From CACORA01 sp044234625 (GTDB lineage: Bacteria; Planctomycetota; Planctomycetia; Pirellulales; UBA1268), in the NCBI GenBank assembly GCA_044234625.1, contig JBIIIP010000073.1, positions 1 through 15,662 on the forward strand: DNA of 15,662 nucleotides. The letters run 5' to 3'. The position numbers and the translations under genes were made by a program. Each line of letters begins with the position of its first letter. Position 1 is the first letter of the stretch. Below the pieces are notes generated by a model. It searched no databases. It was not told where the DNA came from and was given only the letters and a program-made list of their open reading frames with translations. Positions 7,888-14,351 of the stretch are shown here, piece after piece.

Positions 7888-8820
7888 GTGCATCGCAGCC
7901 TCGCGACCCGCCTGCTCGACCGGCTCGCCTACATCGCCGTACGCGTGGCGATCTGCATCGTCCAGTCACTGCCGCGGGAGCGGTGCGAGCGCACGGCCCG
8001 GCGGCTCTCGAACCTGCTCGCCAACCGCGTGAAGATTCGGCGGCAGGTCGTGCGCGACAACCTCCGCCAGGCCTTTCCCGAGTGGTCGCCCGACGACTGC
8101 CGCGAGGTGGCCCGCGGAATGTGGGAGCACCTGCTTTTGATGGTGATCGAGATCGCCCACGCGCCGCGGGTCATCCGCAAGACCACCTGGCGGCGCCATC
8201 TGCAGATCCACGGCATGGAAGACATCGTGCGCACGATGTGGCTCGACCGGCCGAAGGTGGTGCTCTCGGGGCACTATGGGAATTTCGAACTGGCGGCCTA
8301 TCTCTTCGGGGTCTTCGGCCTGAAGATGTTTTCCGTCGCCCGCGAGCTCGACAATCCGCTGCTCGACCAGTTCGTCAACGACTTCCGGGAATCGCGCGGG
8401 CAGACGATCCTCCCCAAGAAGGGCAGCGCGCCCGACGTGGCGATCGCCATGGAGCAGAACGGCGCCATCGGCCTTCTGGGGGATCAGGCGGCCGGCCCGC
8501 GCGGGTGCTGGGTGGAGTTCTTCGGGCGGCCGGCCAGCGTGCACAAGGCGATCGGCGTGTTCGCCCTTTCGGCATCGGCCCCAGTGCTCGTGTGCACGGC
8601 CACGCGACGGCAGCGGCTCTTCGCCTACGACCTACGGGTGGAGGGCGTCGCCGACCCGGCGGCGGGTGGGGCCGAGACGGCCGACCTGCAGTCGCTTTCG
8701 CAGTGGTACACGGGGCTCCTGGAGCGGGCCATCCGCCGCGCGCCCGCGCAGTACTGGTGGGTGCACCGCCGATGGCGGGATAAGCCGGCACGCGGTACAG
8801 TGAGTCGCTCCGCGGCCTGA
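7888..8820 (+). CDS. Lysophospholipid acyltransferase family protein (LpxL/HtrB-like)
   Basis: This 310-residue inner-membrane acyltransferase resembles the late lipid A acyltransferases LpxL and LpxM, which move an acyl chain from acyl-ACP to a Kdo2-lipid A precursor. The catalytic H-x4-E motif is SGHYGNFE (His129, Glu134). Later family blocks are also present: GDQAAGPRG followed by VEFFGRPA, and YWWVHRRWRDKP near the C-terminus. A hydrophobic stretch near residues 13-27 fits the usual membrane anchor. The GTG at 7888 gives the normal family N-terminus (HRSLATRLLDRLAY); GTG 7828 in frame would add 20 residues. A 118-base gap separates it from the CPBP gene, the widest in this block, so a separate promoter is possible although none is evident. 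Confidence 0.85.
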   Translation: MHRSLATRLLDRLAYIAVRVAICIVQSLPRERCERTARRLSNLLANRVKIRRQVVRDNLRQAFPEWSPDDCREVARGMWEHLLLMVIEIAHAPRVIRKTTWRRHLQIHGMEDIVRTMWLDRPKVVLSGHYGNFELAAYLFGVFGLKMFSVARELDNPLLDQFVNDFRESRGQTILPKKGSAPDVAIAMEQNGAIGLLGDQAAGPRGCWVEFFGRPASVHKAIGVFALSASAPVLVCTATRRQRLFAYDLRVEGVADPAAGGAETADLQSLSQWYTGLLERAIRRAPAQYWWVHRRWRDKPARGTVSRSAA

Positions 8821-8845
8821 ATCCCAGCCGGCGGAGCCCCCGCTC

Positions 8846-9175
8846 ATGCCCGACTGGATCGATATCGCCGCCGCCGCCGAGTGCCCGCCGGGCATGAGCA
8901 TCGAGCGCGTGGTCGGGGACGAAATGGTGGCGCTATCCAACGTCGATGGCGCCTGGCATGCCATCGACGGGCTATGCCCGCACCAGGGCGGCCCCCTCGG
9001 CAGGGGCACGCTGTGCGGCGAGGTGCTCACCTGCCCGTGGCACGGCTGGCAGTTCGACGTGACCACCGGAAAGCACCGGCTGTCGGCCTCCGTGCGGCAG
9101 CGGGTGCACGAGGCCCGCGAGGAAAACGGGCGGGTGTTTGTCAGGCTGGCGAGCAGCCGGGAGCCGGTGGCGTGA
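8846..9175 (+). CDS. Rieske-type [2Fe-2S] ferredoxin
   Basis: This is a small 109-residue Rieske protein with both ligand boxes: CPH (Cys44, His46) and CPWH (Cys63, His66), which bind a [2Fe-2S] cluster through two Cys and two His. It has no membrane anchor or signal peptide, so it looks like a soluble electron carrier of the NirD/BphF type rather than a cytochrome bc1 subunit. No partner oxygenase or reductase is encoded nearby, so the electron acceptor is unknown. GGAG at 8833-8836 lies 9 bases before the ATG. The TGA stop overlaps the next gene's GTG start, suggesting coupled expression. Confidence 0.9.
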   Translation: MPDWIDIAAAAECPPGMSIERVVGDEMVALSNVDGAWHAIDGLCPHQGGPLGRGTLCGEVLTCPWHGWQFDVTTGKHRLSASVRQRVHEAREENGRVFVRLASSREPVA

Positions 9176-10119
9176 TCGAGTTTCGTCCTTTCCGGAACGA
9201 CGACCCACCGCGGCTGGCAGACGTCTGGCGGTCGGCCGACCTTGGTCCGGCGGCCATGCAGCCCATGACGTCGGCGCTCCTCGAGGCGGCCGTGTTTTCC
9301 AAGCCCTACTTCGATCGTGCCGGGCTGACCGTGGCGATGGACGGCGGCCGCGCCGTCGGCTTCGCCCACGCTGCGTTCGGCCCCAACGCCGACCAGACGA
9401 CGATCGATACCCGGGCAGGCGCCACGCTGCTCGTGATGGCCGTGCCGCACGAGGCCCAGCCGGCGATCGAGGACGGCCTGCTCGCCCGGAGCGAAGCCTA
9501 CCTGCGGAGCCGCGGGGCGACGGCCGTGTATGGCGGCGGCTCGGCGGCAATGCGGAGTTTCTACCTCGGGCTGTATGGTGGCTCCGACCTTCCGGGCATC
9601 CTCGATTCCTCGGCTGGCATGCAGGCGGTGTTTCGTCGGGCGGCCTACCATGAGGCGGAGCGGATCGCCGTGCTGCGTCGGCCGCTCGAGGGGTTTCGTC
9701 CGCCGGTGAATCGCCTCCAACTCGCCATCCGGCGCAACACCGTACTCCGCGTGATCGACGAGCCGTCGCGCCGCACCTGGTGGGAGGCGGCCACAACGAC
9801 GGGCATGGCGCTCCGCAGGTATGAACTGCGGAACCCCGCCGAGGAGGTGCTGGGCAGCGTCTCCTTCTGGGATATGCAGCCCTTGGCGGGGGCGTGGGGC
9901 GTGGTGGCCGCCGGGCTGCTGCACGTGGGCATCGAGGGGCCGCGGCGGCGGCAGGGACTGGCCAACTATCTCGTGGCCGAGGCCCTGCACGACCTCGCGC
10001 AGGAAGGCGTGGGAATGGTGGAAACGCACGTCGCCGCCACGAACGCCGCAGCCATGCAACTCTTCGGAAAGCTGGGATTCACGGCAGCCGAATACGGCAC
10101 ACTGTTTCGCAAGCCCTGA
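9172..10119 (+). CDS. GNAT family N-acetyltransferase with two GNAT-like halves
   Basis: This 315-residue protein starts at a GTG overlapping the Rieske stop (GTGA). The C-terminal half is a recognisable GNAT acetyltransferase: motif A includes RRRQGLA (Arg259, Gly262, Ala264) for acetyl-CoA pyrophosphate binding, followed by THVAATNAAAMQLFGKLGF, the usual end of the fold. The N-terminal half (about 1-150) has a GNAT-like opening (IEFRPFRNDD) and GRAVGFAHAAFGP, but no clear acetyl-CoA loop, so it is probably a degenerate second domain. The acceptor cannot be predicted. It ends 6 bases from the convergent minus-strand gene, with no visible terminator. Confidence 0.82.
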   Translation: MIEFRPFRNDDPPRLADVWRSADLGPAAMQPMTSALLEAAVFSKPYFDRAGLTVAMDGGRAVGFAHAAFGPNADQTTIDTRAGATLLVMAVPHEAQPAIEDGLLARSEAYLRSRGATAVYGGGSAAMRSFYLGLYGGSDLPGILDSSAGMQAVFRRAAYHEAERIAVLRRPLEGFRPPVNRLQLAIRRNTVLRVIDEPSRRTWWEAATTTGMALRRYELRNPAEEVLGSVSFWDMQPLAGAWGVVAAGLLHVGIEGPRRRQGLANYLVAEALHDLAQEGVGMVETHVAATNAAAMQLFGKLGFTAAEYGTLFRKP

Positions 10120-10125
10120 ACCGCT

Positions 10126-11049
10126 TCACTCCGCCGACGCCGCCTGCAGCGACTCGACGTGGGCCTTCACCATGGTTCCGCAGGCGGCCAGCGAGCCATT
10201 CTCGCGCACGAGTCGTAAAGGCAACGGCGCGGTTTTGCCGTCGCGCCGCAGGTCGGCGAGATAGTCTTGGAGGATTTCAGCCCGCTGGGGCGAACTGTGC
10301 AGCATCCAGTGCACCCACGCCCAGGCTTCGGCGTAGTCGTCTTGCGTCATTTCGCCGGCCGCACGCAGGGCCTCGAGGCGTTCGATGTCGGGACGCCACG
10401 TGCCCTCGATGATGCGGCCGGCCAGATGGGCCACGTGCTCGGCGTGCGCTCCCCGGTCGCTCCGCGGACGTTCGAAGTATTCGGCGATGCCCTCGTCAAG
10501 CCACAGCGGCACGGTCGGCACGACGGCATGCACGTAGCCGTGGCATGTTTCGTGGCGGAGATCCTCGGCGATCCGATCCTGCCACGCTGCATAGACGGAA
10601 AGGGTGGTGTCGGTCTCCACGAAAAAAGCACGCCGCGCCGGGAAGCCGGGAAATCGCCGGGCGACGAACCGCTCGTAGGCGGCCGGGCCCTGAAACAAGT
10701 AGAGGTGCACGGGCTCGTCGGAGATCGGCAGGCCGAGCTCCTGGCTCACATCGGCCCGCATCGAATCGAGCTCGCGGATCAGGCGATGCTGCTCGGCCAG
10801 GGAAAAGTCGGCATGGATCACAAGCTGTCCTGCGACCAGTTCGCTCTTTGCAGGCAGGCCATCCCGGCCCGGCACAAGACCGGCGGCCGCCTCGGCGAGG
10901 GCTGGAGCGGTCGGGAGGCTGGTCAGCGCCAAAGCGGGCGCCTGCAGCGTGCGGGCGCAACCGGCAGCGACGACGGCAAACACCATCCCGCACGAGACCG
11001 GCACCCAGCGGCGGTGAGGGAAACAGCCGTGAGAGAAACAAGGTCTCAT
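10126..11049 (-). CDS. Putative zinc-metallopeptidase lipoprotein (DUF1570/peptidase MA-like)
   Basis: The 307-residue product opens with a signal-like segment ending in VVAAGC, a relaxed lipobox that would place the lipidated Cys at 31. A gluzincin-type active site follows: HETCH (His166, Glu167, His170) binds zinc and activates water, and WLDEGIAEYFE (183-193) supplies the likely third ligand about 20 residues later. This arrangement is typical of planctomycete DUF1570 and peptidase-MA-like proteins, whose substrates are unknown. The ATG at 11049 is used; ATG 10986 (residue 22) would leave a shorter signal, and neither has a clear ribosome-binding site. It follows the pseudo-receiver gene by 11 bases, so the two are probably one operon. 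Export to the cell envelope is inferred. Confidence 0.75.
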   Translation of the reverse strand: MRPCFSHGCFPHRRWVPVSCGMVFAVVAAGCARTLQAPALALTSLPTAPALAEAAAGLVPGRDGLPAKSELVAGQLVIHADFSLAEQHRLIRELDSMRADVSQELGLPISDEPVHLYLFQGPAAYERFVARRFPGFPARRAFFVETDTTLSVYAAWQDRIAEDLRHETCHGYVHAVVPTVPLWLDEGIAEYFERPRSDRGAHAEHVAHLAGRIIEGTWRPDIERLEALRAAGEMTQDDYAEAWAWVHWMLHSSPQRAEILQDYLADLRRDGKTAPLPLRLVRENGSLAACGTMVKAHVESLQAASAE

Positions 11050-11060
11050 GGGGCGGAATG

Positions 11061-11921
11061 CTAGCGGCCCTGGGATGGTTCACCAAGGCCATCCAGGGCG
11101 GCCTCCAGCCGCCGGAGTCGGCCAGCCAGGGCCTCCAGCGACAGGGGGCGACCGAGCACCGCGGCGGCGCCTGCGTCGAGGGCGGCCTGCACTGTTTCCC
11201 CGCGCGGAAACGATTCCACGATGACCGTGCGGAGGCGGGAGCGGTTGGCCGACAGGAGCCGCAGCCAGGAGAGGTGATCGGCCGACACCCGGGGCACCTC
11301 CCAGACGAGGATCGCGGCCGCCCCGTCGAGCGGCGGCCGGCCAGCGGACGTGCCGGCGACCGCGCCGCCTGCGGCCGTCACCAAGGCGGCGATGCCGCCC
11401 GCGTCGAGCGGGGTCGCGGCGACCACGGCGATCGGGCACCGGCCCGACAGGCTCCCGCTCACCCCATCGGCCAGGGGCAGCAGCCGCTCGTCGCGGCGCA
11501 TCGTCGTCGGCAGGGCGAGCGTGCCCACGCGGCCGGCATCCCAGTGCGCGAGCCACGATTCGAGCCGTCCCGGCAGATCGAACCAGGCCACCTCCTCGAT
11601 GCCCGGCAGTACCGGGCCGCTCCGCCTTCTGCCATCGACGAGGCTCGTGGCCACCGACACGATGGGCATCAGAGGCCAGGCCAGCGAGAGGGCCACGGCA
11701 TCGTCGATCGTCCAGCGGGTCGGCGTCGTGGCGGCCAGCAGCGCCACCCGCGGGGTGGGCTCACCGGCACGGCGGGCCGCCACCGCCTCTGCGGGATCGA
11801 GGAAGTCAACAAGATGGCTGCCATGGGCCGCGAGCATCTCGCCGGCCCATGCCTTCGCCAGGCCCAACTCCGTGGCCTCCGCCGCACCGATCCAAAGCGC
11901 GCGATCCGGCTGCTCTTCCAT
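11061..11921 (-). CDS. Tandem pseudo-receiver-like protein of unknown function
   Basis: I recognise no named family for this 286-residue, Ala-rich protein. Its layout suggests two alpha/beta domains of response-regulator receiver type joined at about residue 150. In the second, strands IAVVAA (164-169), ILVWEV (204-209) and TVIVES (232-237) alternate with helices. They are followed by VQAALDAGAAAVLGRPLSLE (244-263), which closely resembles the alpha4-beta5-alpha5 end of a receiver, with Arg replacing the usual Lys before Pro. The acidic pair and phospho-acceptor Asp are not evident, so phosphorylation is unlikely. The first half has a similar but weaker pattern. No DNA-binding domain follows. 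ATG 11921 is chosen; GTG 11954 would add 11 residues. It lies upstream of, and probably in operon with, the metallopeptidase lipoprotein. Confidence 0.6.
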   Translation of the reverse strand: MEEQPDRALWIGAAEATELGLAKAWAGEMLAAHGSHLVDFLDPAEAVAARRAGEPTPRVALLAATTPTRWTIDDAVALSLAWPLMPIVSVATSLVDGRRRSGPVLPGIEEVAWFDLPGRLESWLAHWDAGRVGTLALPTTMRRDERLLPLADGVSGSLSGRCPIAVVAATPLDAGGIAALVTAAGGAVAGTSAGRPPLDGAAAILVWEVPRVSADHLSWLRLLSANRSRLRTVIVESFPRGETVQAALDAGAAAVLGRPLSLEALAGRLRRLEAALDGLGEPSQGR

Positions 11922-12054
11922 GATCGCGCAGGCTACCACATCACACGCCGGCACCGGAATGCTGCTGCCCCGTCGTGAACGGCATCGCCGCCGTGCGGTT
12001 TTGTAAAAATTCCATCTTGACTCGGAAAACCCAAAAAAACCGCCGCAATGCGGA

Positions 12055-12082
12055 TTGACCGCGCGGCGCGGCCTCGCACAAT
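12055..12082 (+). promoter_or_regulatory. Promoter-like sequence for the Mur-ligase-like gene
   Basis: TTGACC (12055-12060, 5 of 6 matches) and CACAAT (12077-12082, 4 of 6) are 16 bases apart, which fits a housekeeping sigma promoter. Transcription would begin close to 12089, inside the left arm of the adjacent 9-bp inverted repeat. It lies in the 217-base gap between the divergent pseudo-receiver and Mur-like genes. That gap is otherwise AT-richer (12000-12040) with A/T runs but no ORF. Confidence 0.5.
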
Positions 12083-12086
12083 GGCC

Positions 12087-12114
12087 GCTCGTTGCTCATG
12101 GATGGGCAACGAGC
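12087..12114 (+). promoter_or_regulatory. 9-bp perfect inverted repeat in the 5' leader of the Mur-ligase-like gene
   Basis: GCTCGTTGC (12087-12095) and GCAACGAGC (12106-12114) are perfect complements around a 10-base loop. The structure straddles the predicted transcription start and lies 14 bases before the AGGAGG ribosome-binding site (12128-12133). It could be an operator palindrome for a dimeric regulator or an mRNA hairpin; the sequence does not decide. It has no T-tract, so it is not an intrinsic terminator. Confidence 0.5.
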
Positions 12115-12138
12115 TTGAGCATCAGGCAGGAGGCCACG

Positions 12139-13629
12139 ATGACGAAGCGTGATTGGATCGGTGATCGCAACGAGGCTCCGGCCTTGCGTCTCTCGGCTCT
12201 TCTGGCCGAGCCGCAGTTCATCGGCTGCGACGACATCGTCGCGCGGCGGTGCACGGACGATGCCGACGCCTGTCGGCCCGGAGACTTGTTCGTGGCGCGA
12301 ATGGACGACCTGGGCGCCGACCACGACGCCATCGCCACGGCGCTTGCCCGCGGCGCGGCGGCCGTGGTGGCCGAGCACATGGCATCGACCGGTGGCGTGC
12401 CACTGTGCGTCGTGCCCGACGTGTCGTGGGCGTGGGCTCGGCTGTGCCACGCGGCGGCCGGCGACCCCGGCATGGGCCTGCGAATCACGGCGATCACGGG
12501 CACCAGCGGTAAGACCACGACGGCCTGGCTGGCAGCGTCGGTGCTCGCGGAAGCCGGCCTGCGGGTGGGCGTGGTGTCGGACCTCGGCTTCCTCGACGGC
12601 GAAGGGCTCGAGGCAACCGATGCCCGCCGGGAGACGCCGGCAGGCCTCGCCTCGTCGCTGGCGCGGATCGCCGCCACCGGCTGCACGCACGCCGTGGTCG
12701 AAGTCTCCAGCCGCATGCTCGCCGACAACGCCCTGGCGGGCGTGCCGTGCGAGACGGTCGTGGTGACGAATCTCGCGCGAGCCCACCTCGACCTGCACGG
12801 TTCATGCGTTGCCTATCACGAGATCAAGGGTCGCATCCTCGATTGCCTCGCGGCCGATGGCTGCCTGATCGTCAATGGCGACGACGAGCGGCTGCGCCGG
12901 CTGGTCCAACGCCGCCTGTACGACCGCGCCGACGCGCGGATCCTCGAGGCGGGTCTCGTGACGGGGGACATCACCGCCAGCCCGGTCGACCGCAGCCTCT
13001 TCGGCCAGACATTCCTCATGCAGGCGGCCGGGCATGCCGTGCCCGTCGCCGTGCCCACGCCGGTGGCCTCCTTTGTGCGCGACGCGCTCCTGGCGGCGGC
13101 GATCGGGGCCCGGCACCGCGTGCCCTTGGAAGTGGCCGCCCGCGGGATCGAGGCGGCCGGAAGCGTATCGGGCCGGCTCGAACGGCTCGACCGCGGCCAG
13201 GACTTCGCCACGTTTCTCGACCACCCCACCAGCGGCCACGCACTGGCCACCACGCTGTCCGGCCTGCGGCGGCTGACGCCCGGGCGGCTCGTGATGATCG
13301 CCGAAGACGCCGTGGCCGCAAGCCTGGGTGGAGCCCGCCGGTTCGTCAGCCGGGCGACGAGGTGGTGCGACGAGTGTGTCGTGGCCCCGGACACGATCGC
13401 CGTGGCCGGAGCCGGTGATGCGGCGATCGCAGCCTACGCGCGGGTCGACCGGCTGCTGGGCTCGTTGGGCGCGGGGGATTGCCTGCTCGTGTTGGGAGAC
13501 GTGGCTGGGGCACATCCCGGCCGCGATGATGCTGCCGGAGAGATGCTGCCGCTGACGCGCGTCATCGACGGCTGGCTGCAGTTGGCCCACCAGCCGCAGC
13601 CCCGCAGCAGCCGGCGTCGTGCCGCCTAG
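12139..13629 (+). CDS. Divergent MurE-like Mur ligase family protein
   Basis: The closest recognisable family for this 496-residue protein is MurE (UDP-MurNAc-L-Ala-D-Glu--diamino-acid ligase). The ATG at 12139 has an ideal AGGAGG 5 bases upstream. The ATP-binding domain is convincing: GTSGKTTT P-loop (121-128), VEVSS (187-191), TNLARAHLDLHG (210-221) and a Lys at 230 where MurE has its carbamylated lysine. Key positions differ, however. MurE's His after VEVSS is Arg192, and RDHLD reads RAHLD (Ala215). The C-terminal domain lacks DYAHTPD (here LDHPTSGH, 360-367), the glycine-rich GGDRD loop and the DNPR meso-diaminopimelate motif. It may be a ligase with a different acceptor, or a non-catalytic paralogue. 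No other mur, ftsI or mraY gene is present nearby. Confidence 0.78.
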   Translation: MTKRDWIGDRNEAPALRLSALLAEPQFIGCDDIVARRCTDDADACRPGDLFVARMDDLGADHDAIATALARGAAAVVAEHMASTGGVPLCVVPDVSWAWARLCHAAAGDPGMGLRITAITGTSGKTTTAWLAASVLAEAGLRVGVVSDLGFLDGEGLEATDARRETPAGLASSLARIAATGCTHAVVEVSSRMLADNALAGVPCETVVVTNLARAHLDLHGSCVAYHEIKGRILDCLAADGCLIVNGDDERLRRLVQRRLYDRADARILEAGLVTGDITASPVDRSLFGQTFLMQAAGHAVPVAVPTPVASFVRDALLAAAIGARHRVPLEVAARGIEAAGSVSGRLERLDRGQDFATFLDHPTSGHALATTLSGLRRLTPGRLVMIAEDAVAASLGGARRFVSRATRWCDECVVAPDTIAVAGAGDAAIAAYARVDRLLGSLGAGDCLLVLGDVAGAHPGRDDAAGEMLPLTRVIDGWLQLAHQPQPRSSRRRAA

Positions 13630-13631
13630 CG

Positions 13632-13659
13632 AAAAAACCACGCTGGTGTTTAAGCGTGG
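13632..13659 (-). terminator. Intrinsic terminator-like hairpin, oriented to the minus strand
   Basis: CCACGCT (13638-13644) pairs perfectly with AGCGTGG (13653-13659) around an 8-base loop, and six A residues (13632-13637) precede it on the plus strand. Read on the minus strand this is a 7-bp stem followed by six T, the shape of a Rho-independent terminator. It would stop transcripts entering from the intron side, antisense to the Mur-like gene. On the plus strand there is no T-tract, so it is a poor terminator for that gene, which ends 3 bases before the A-tract. Confidence 0.45.
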
Positions 13660-13689
13660 GTGGCTACTGAGGGACTCTTGGCTCACCCC

Positions 13690-13831
13690 GGCTTCGGGCT
13701 CCCCGTACCCCGTTGCCGGACGTTCGCTGCGCCCATCCTGGGCTCCGCTCACTCGGACCTGGCTGCGCTTCGCCCTCCAGGCTTCGCTTGCCAGCTAACG
13801 CCGGCTCCCGGGGCACGGGGAGCCCGAAGCC
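13690..13831. repeat. Long imperfect inverted repeat (23-bp arms) in non-coding DNA
   Basis: The arms at 13690-13712 and 13809-13831 are complementary at 22 of 23 positions (left arm begins GGCTTCGGGCTCCCCGT, right arm ends ACGGGGAGCCCGAAGCC) and are separated by 96 bases. The spacer contains smaller complementary words such as CCTGG/CCAGG and repeated GCTTCGC-like words. The 9-base word GGCACGGGG occurs at 13812-13820 and again at 13847-13855. It encodes nothing convincing. It resembles a REP- or MITE-like dispersed element, but one copy cannot show dispersal. Confidence 0.6.
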
Positions 13832-13854
13832 TCACCGAATACGCGAGGCACGGG

Positions 13855-13886
13855 GCTGCCCATGCCCTCGAGCGGGCTATGGGAGC
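13855..13886. repeat. Bulged hairpin just upstream of the group II intron
   Basis: GCT-CCCAT-GCCC pairs with GGGC-ATGGG-AGC in a 12-bp stem with one single-base bulge on each side (13858 and 13878) and a 6-base loop (13868-13873). It ends 22 bases before the predicted intron 5' end. Some group II introns, notably class C, insert downstream of hairpins, so this may be part of the target site. That is inference; the intron class is not established here. Confidence 0.45.
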
Positions 13887-14333
13887 AAGCGCAGGCAGGA
13901 TGCCGAAGGTGCGTTGGGCATGGATGAATGATCGAAGGTGAGAGTCCTTTATGGGGCCCGTTGGAGGCAACCAGAAGCCGGAGGCAGCTGCACGAGGTCG
14001 AGGCTGGCATTGCACAGCCGAGGTCTTTCCCGCGAGGGCGTGTGGGATGGAAGCCCGAGGCGAACCGCAGCACCGAGCGCAAGTGAACCCCCTTAAGGCC
14101 GGCCTGCCTGGGCAAGCGTGCCTTCCAACGCGACACCCGGTATCCAACCGCGGCAGGACGGTAGTGGGGGCGGCGGCGGCGGGAAGTCACTCATCCTTAC
14201 CCCAAGAGATCTCCTCTGGTCCGGACTCGGTAGGACCCGAGAAGGCAACGACGAGGGTTCGATGCCGGAGGAGAAGTCGGATCGCCTCGTAGTAGCGATG
14301 AAGCCCGTGAAAGCGGGCGGAGCGAAGGGGGCG

Positions 14334-14351
14334 ATGGGTTTTGAAGCATGA
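14334..14351 (+). other. Possible five-codon leader ORF overlapping the RT start
   Basis: ATGGGTTTTGAAGCATGA encodes M-G-F-E-A and its stop overlaps the reverse transcriptase ATG (ATGA). AAGGGG (14325-14330) sits a few bases upstream at a plausible ribosome-binding distance, whereas the RT start itself has only a weak GAAG. It may deliver ribosomes to the intron ORF by termination-reinitiation. The frame is open upstream to 14118, so it may also be chance. Confidence 0.25.

Noticed and set aside
8632..10059. 475-residue minus-strand ORF opposite the Rieske and GNAT genes
   Set aside because: It is antisense to genes with clear motifs and shows no recognisable domain of its own.
13690..13831. 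CRISPR array or tRNA-like gene
   Set aside because: There are no regularly spaced direct repeats and no cloverleaf with an acceptor stem and T-loop; only inverted-repeat arms are present.
13660..13941. 93-residue plus-strand ORF in the hairpin region
   Set aside because: It crosses the inverted repeats and the intron 5' end, has no ribosome-binding site or known motif, and is better explained as non-coding.
13951..14292. 113-residue ORF before the reverse transcriptase
   Set aside because: It lies within structured group II intron RNA sequence and shows no protein family signal.
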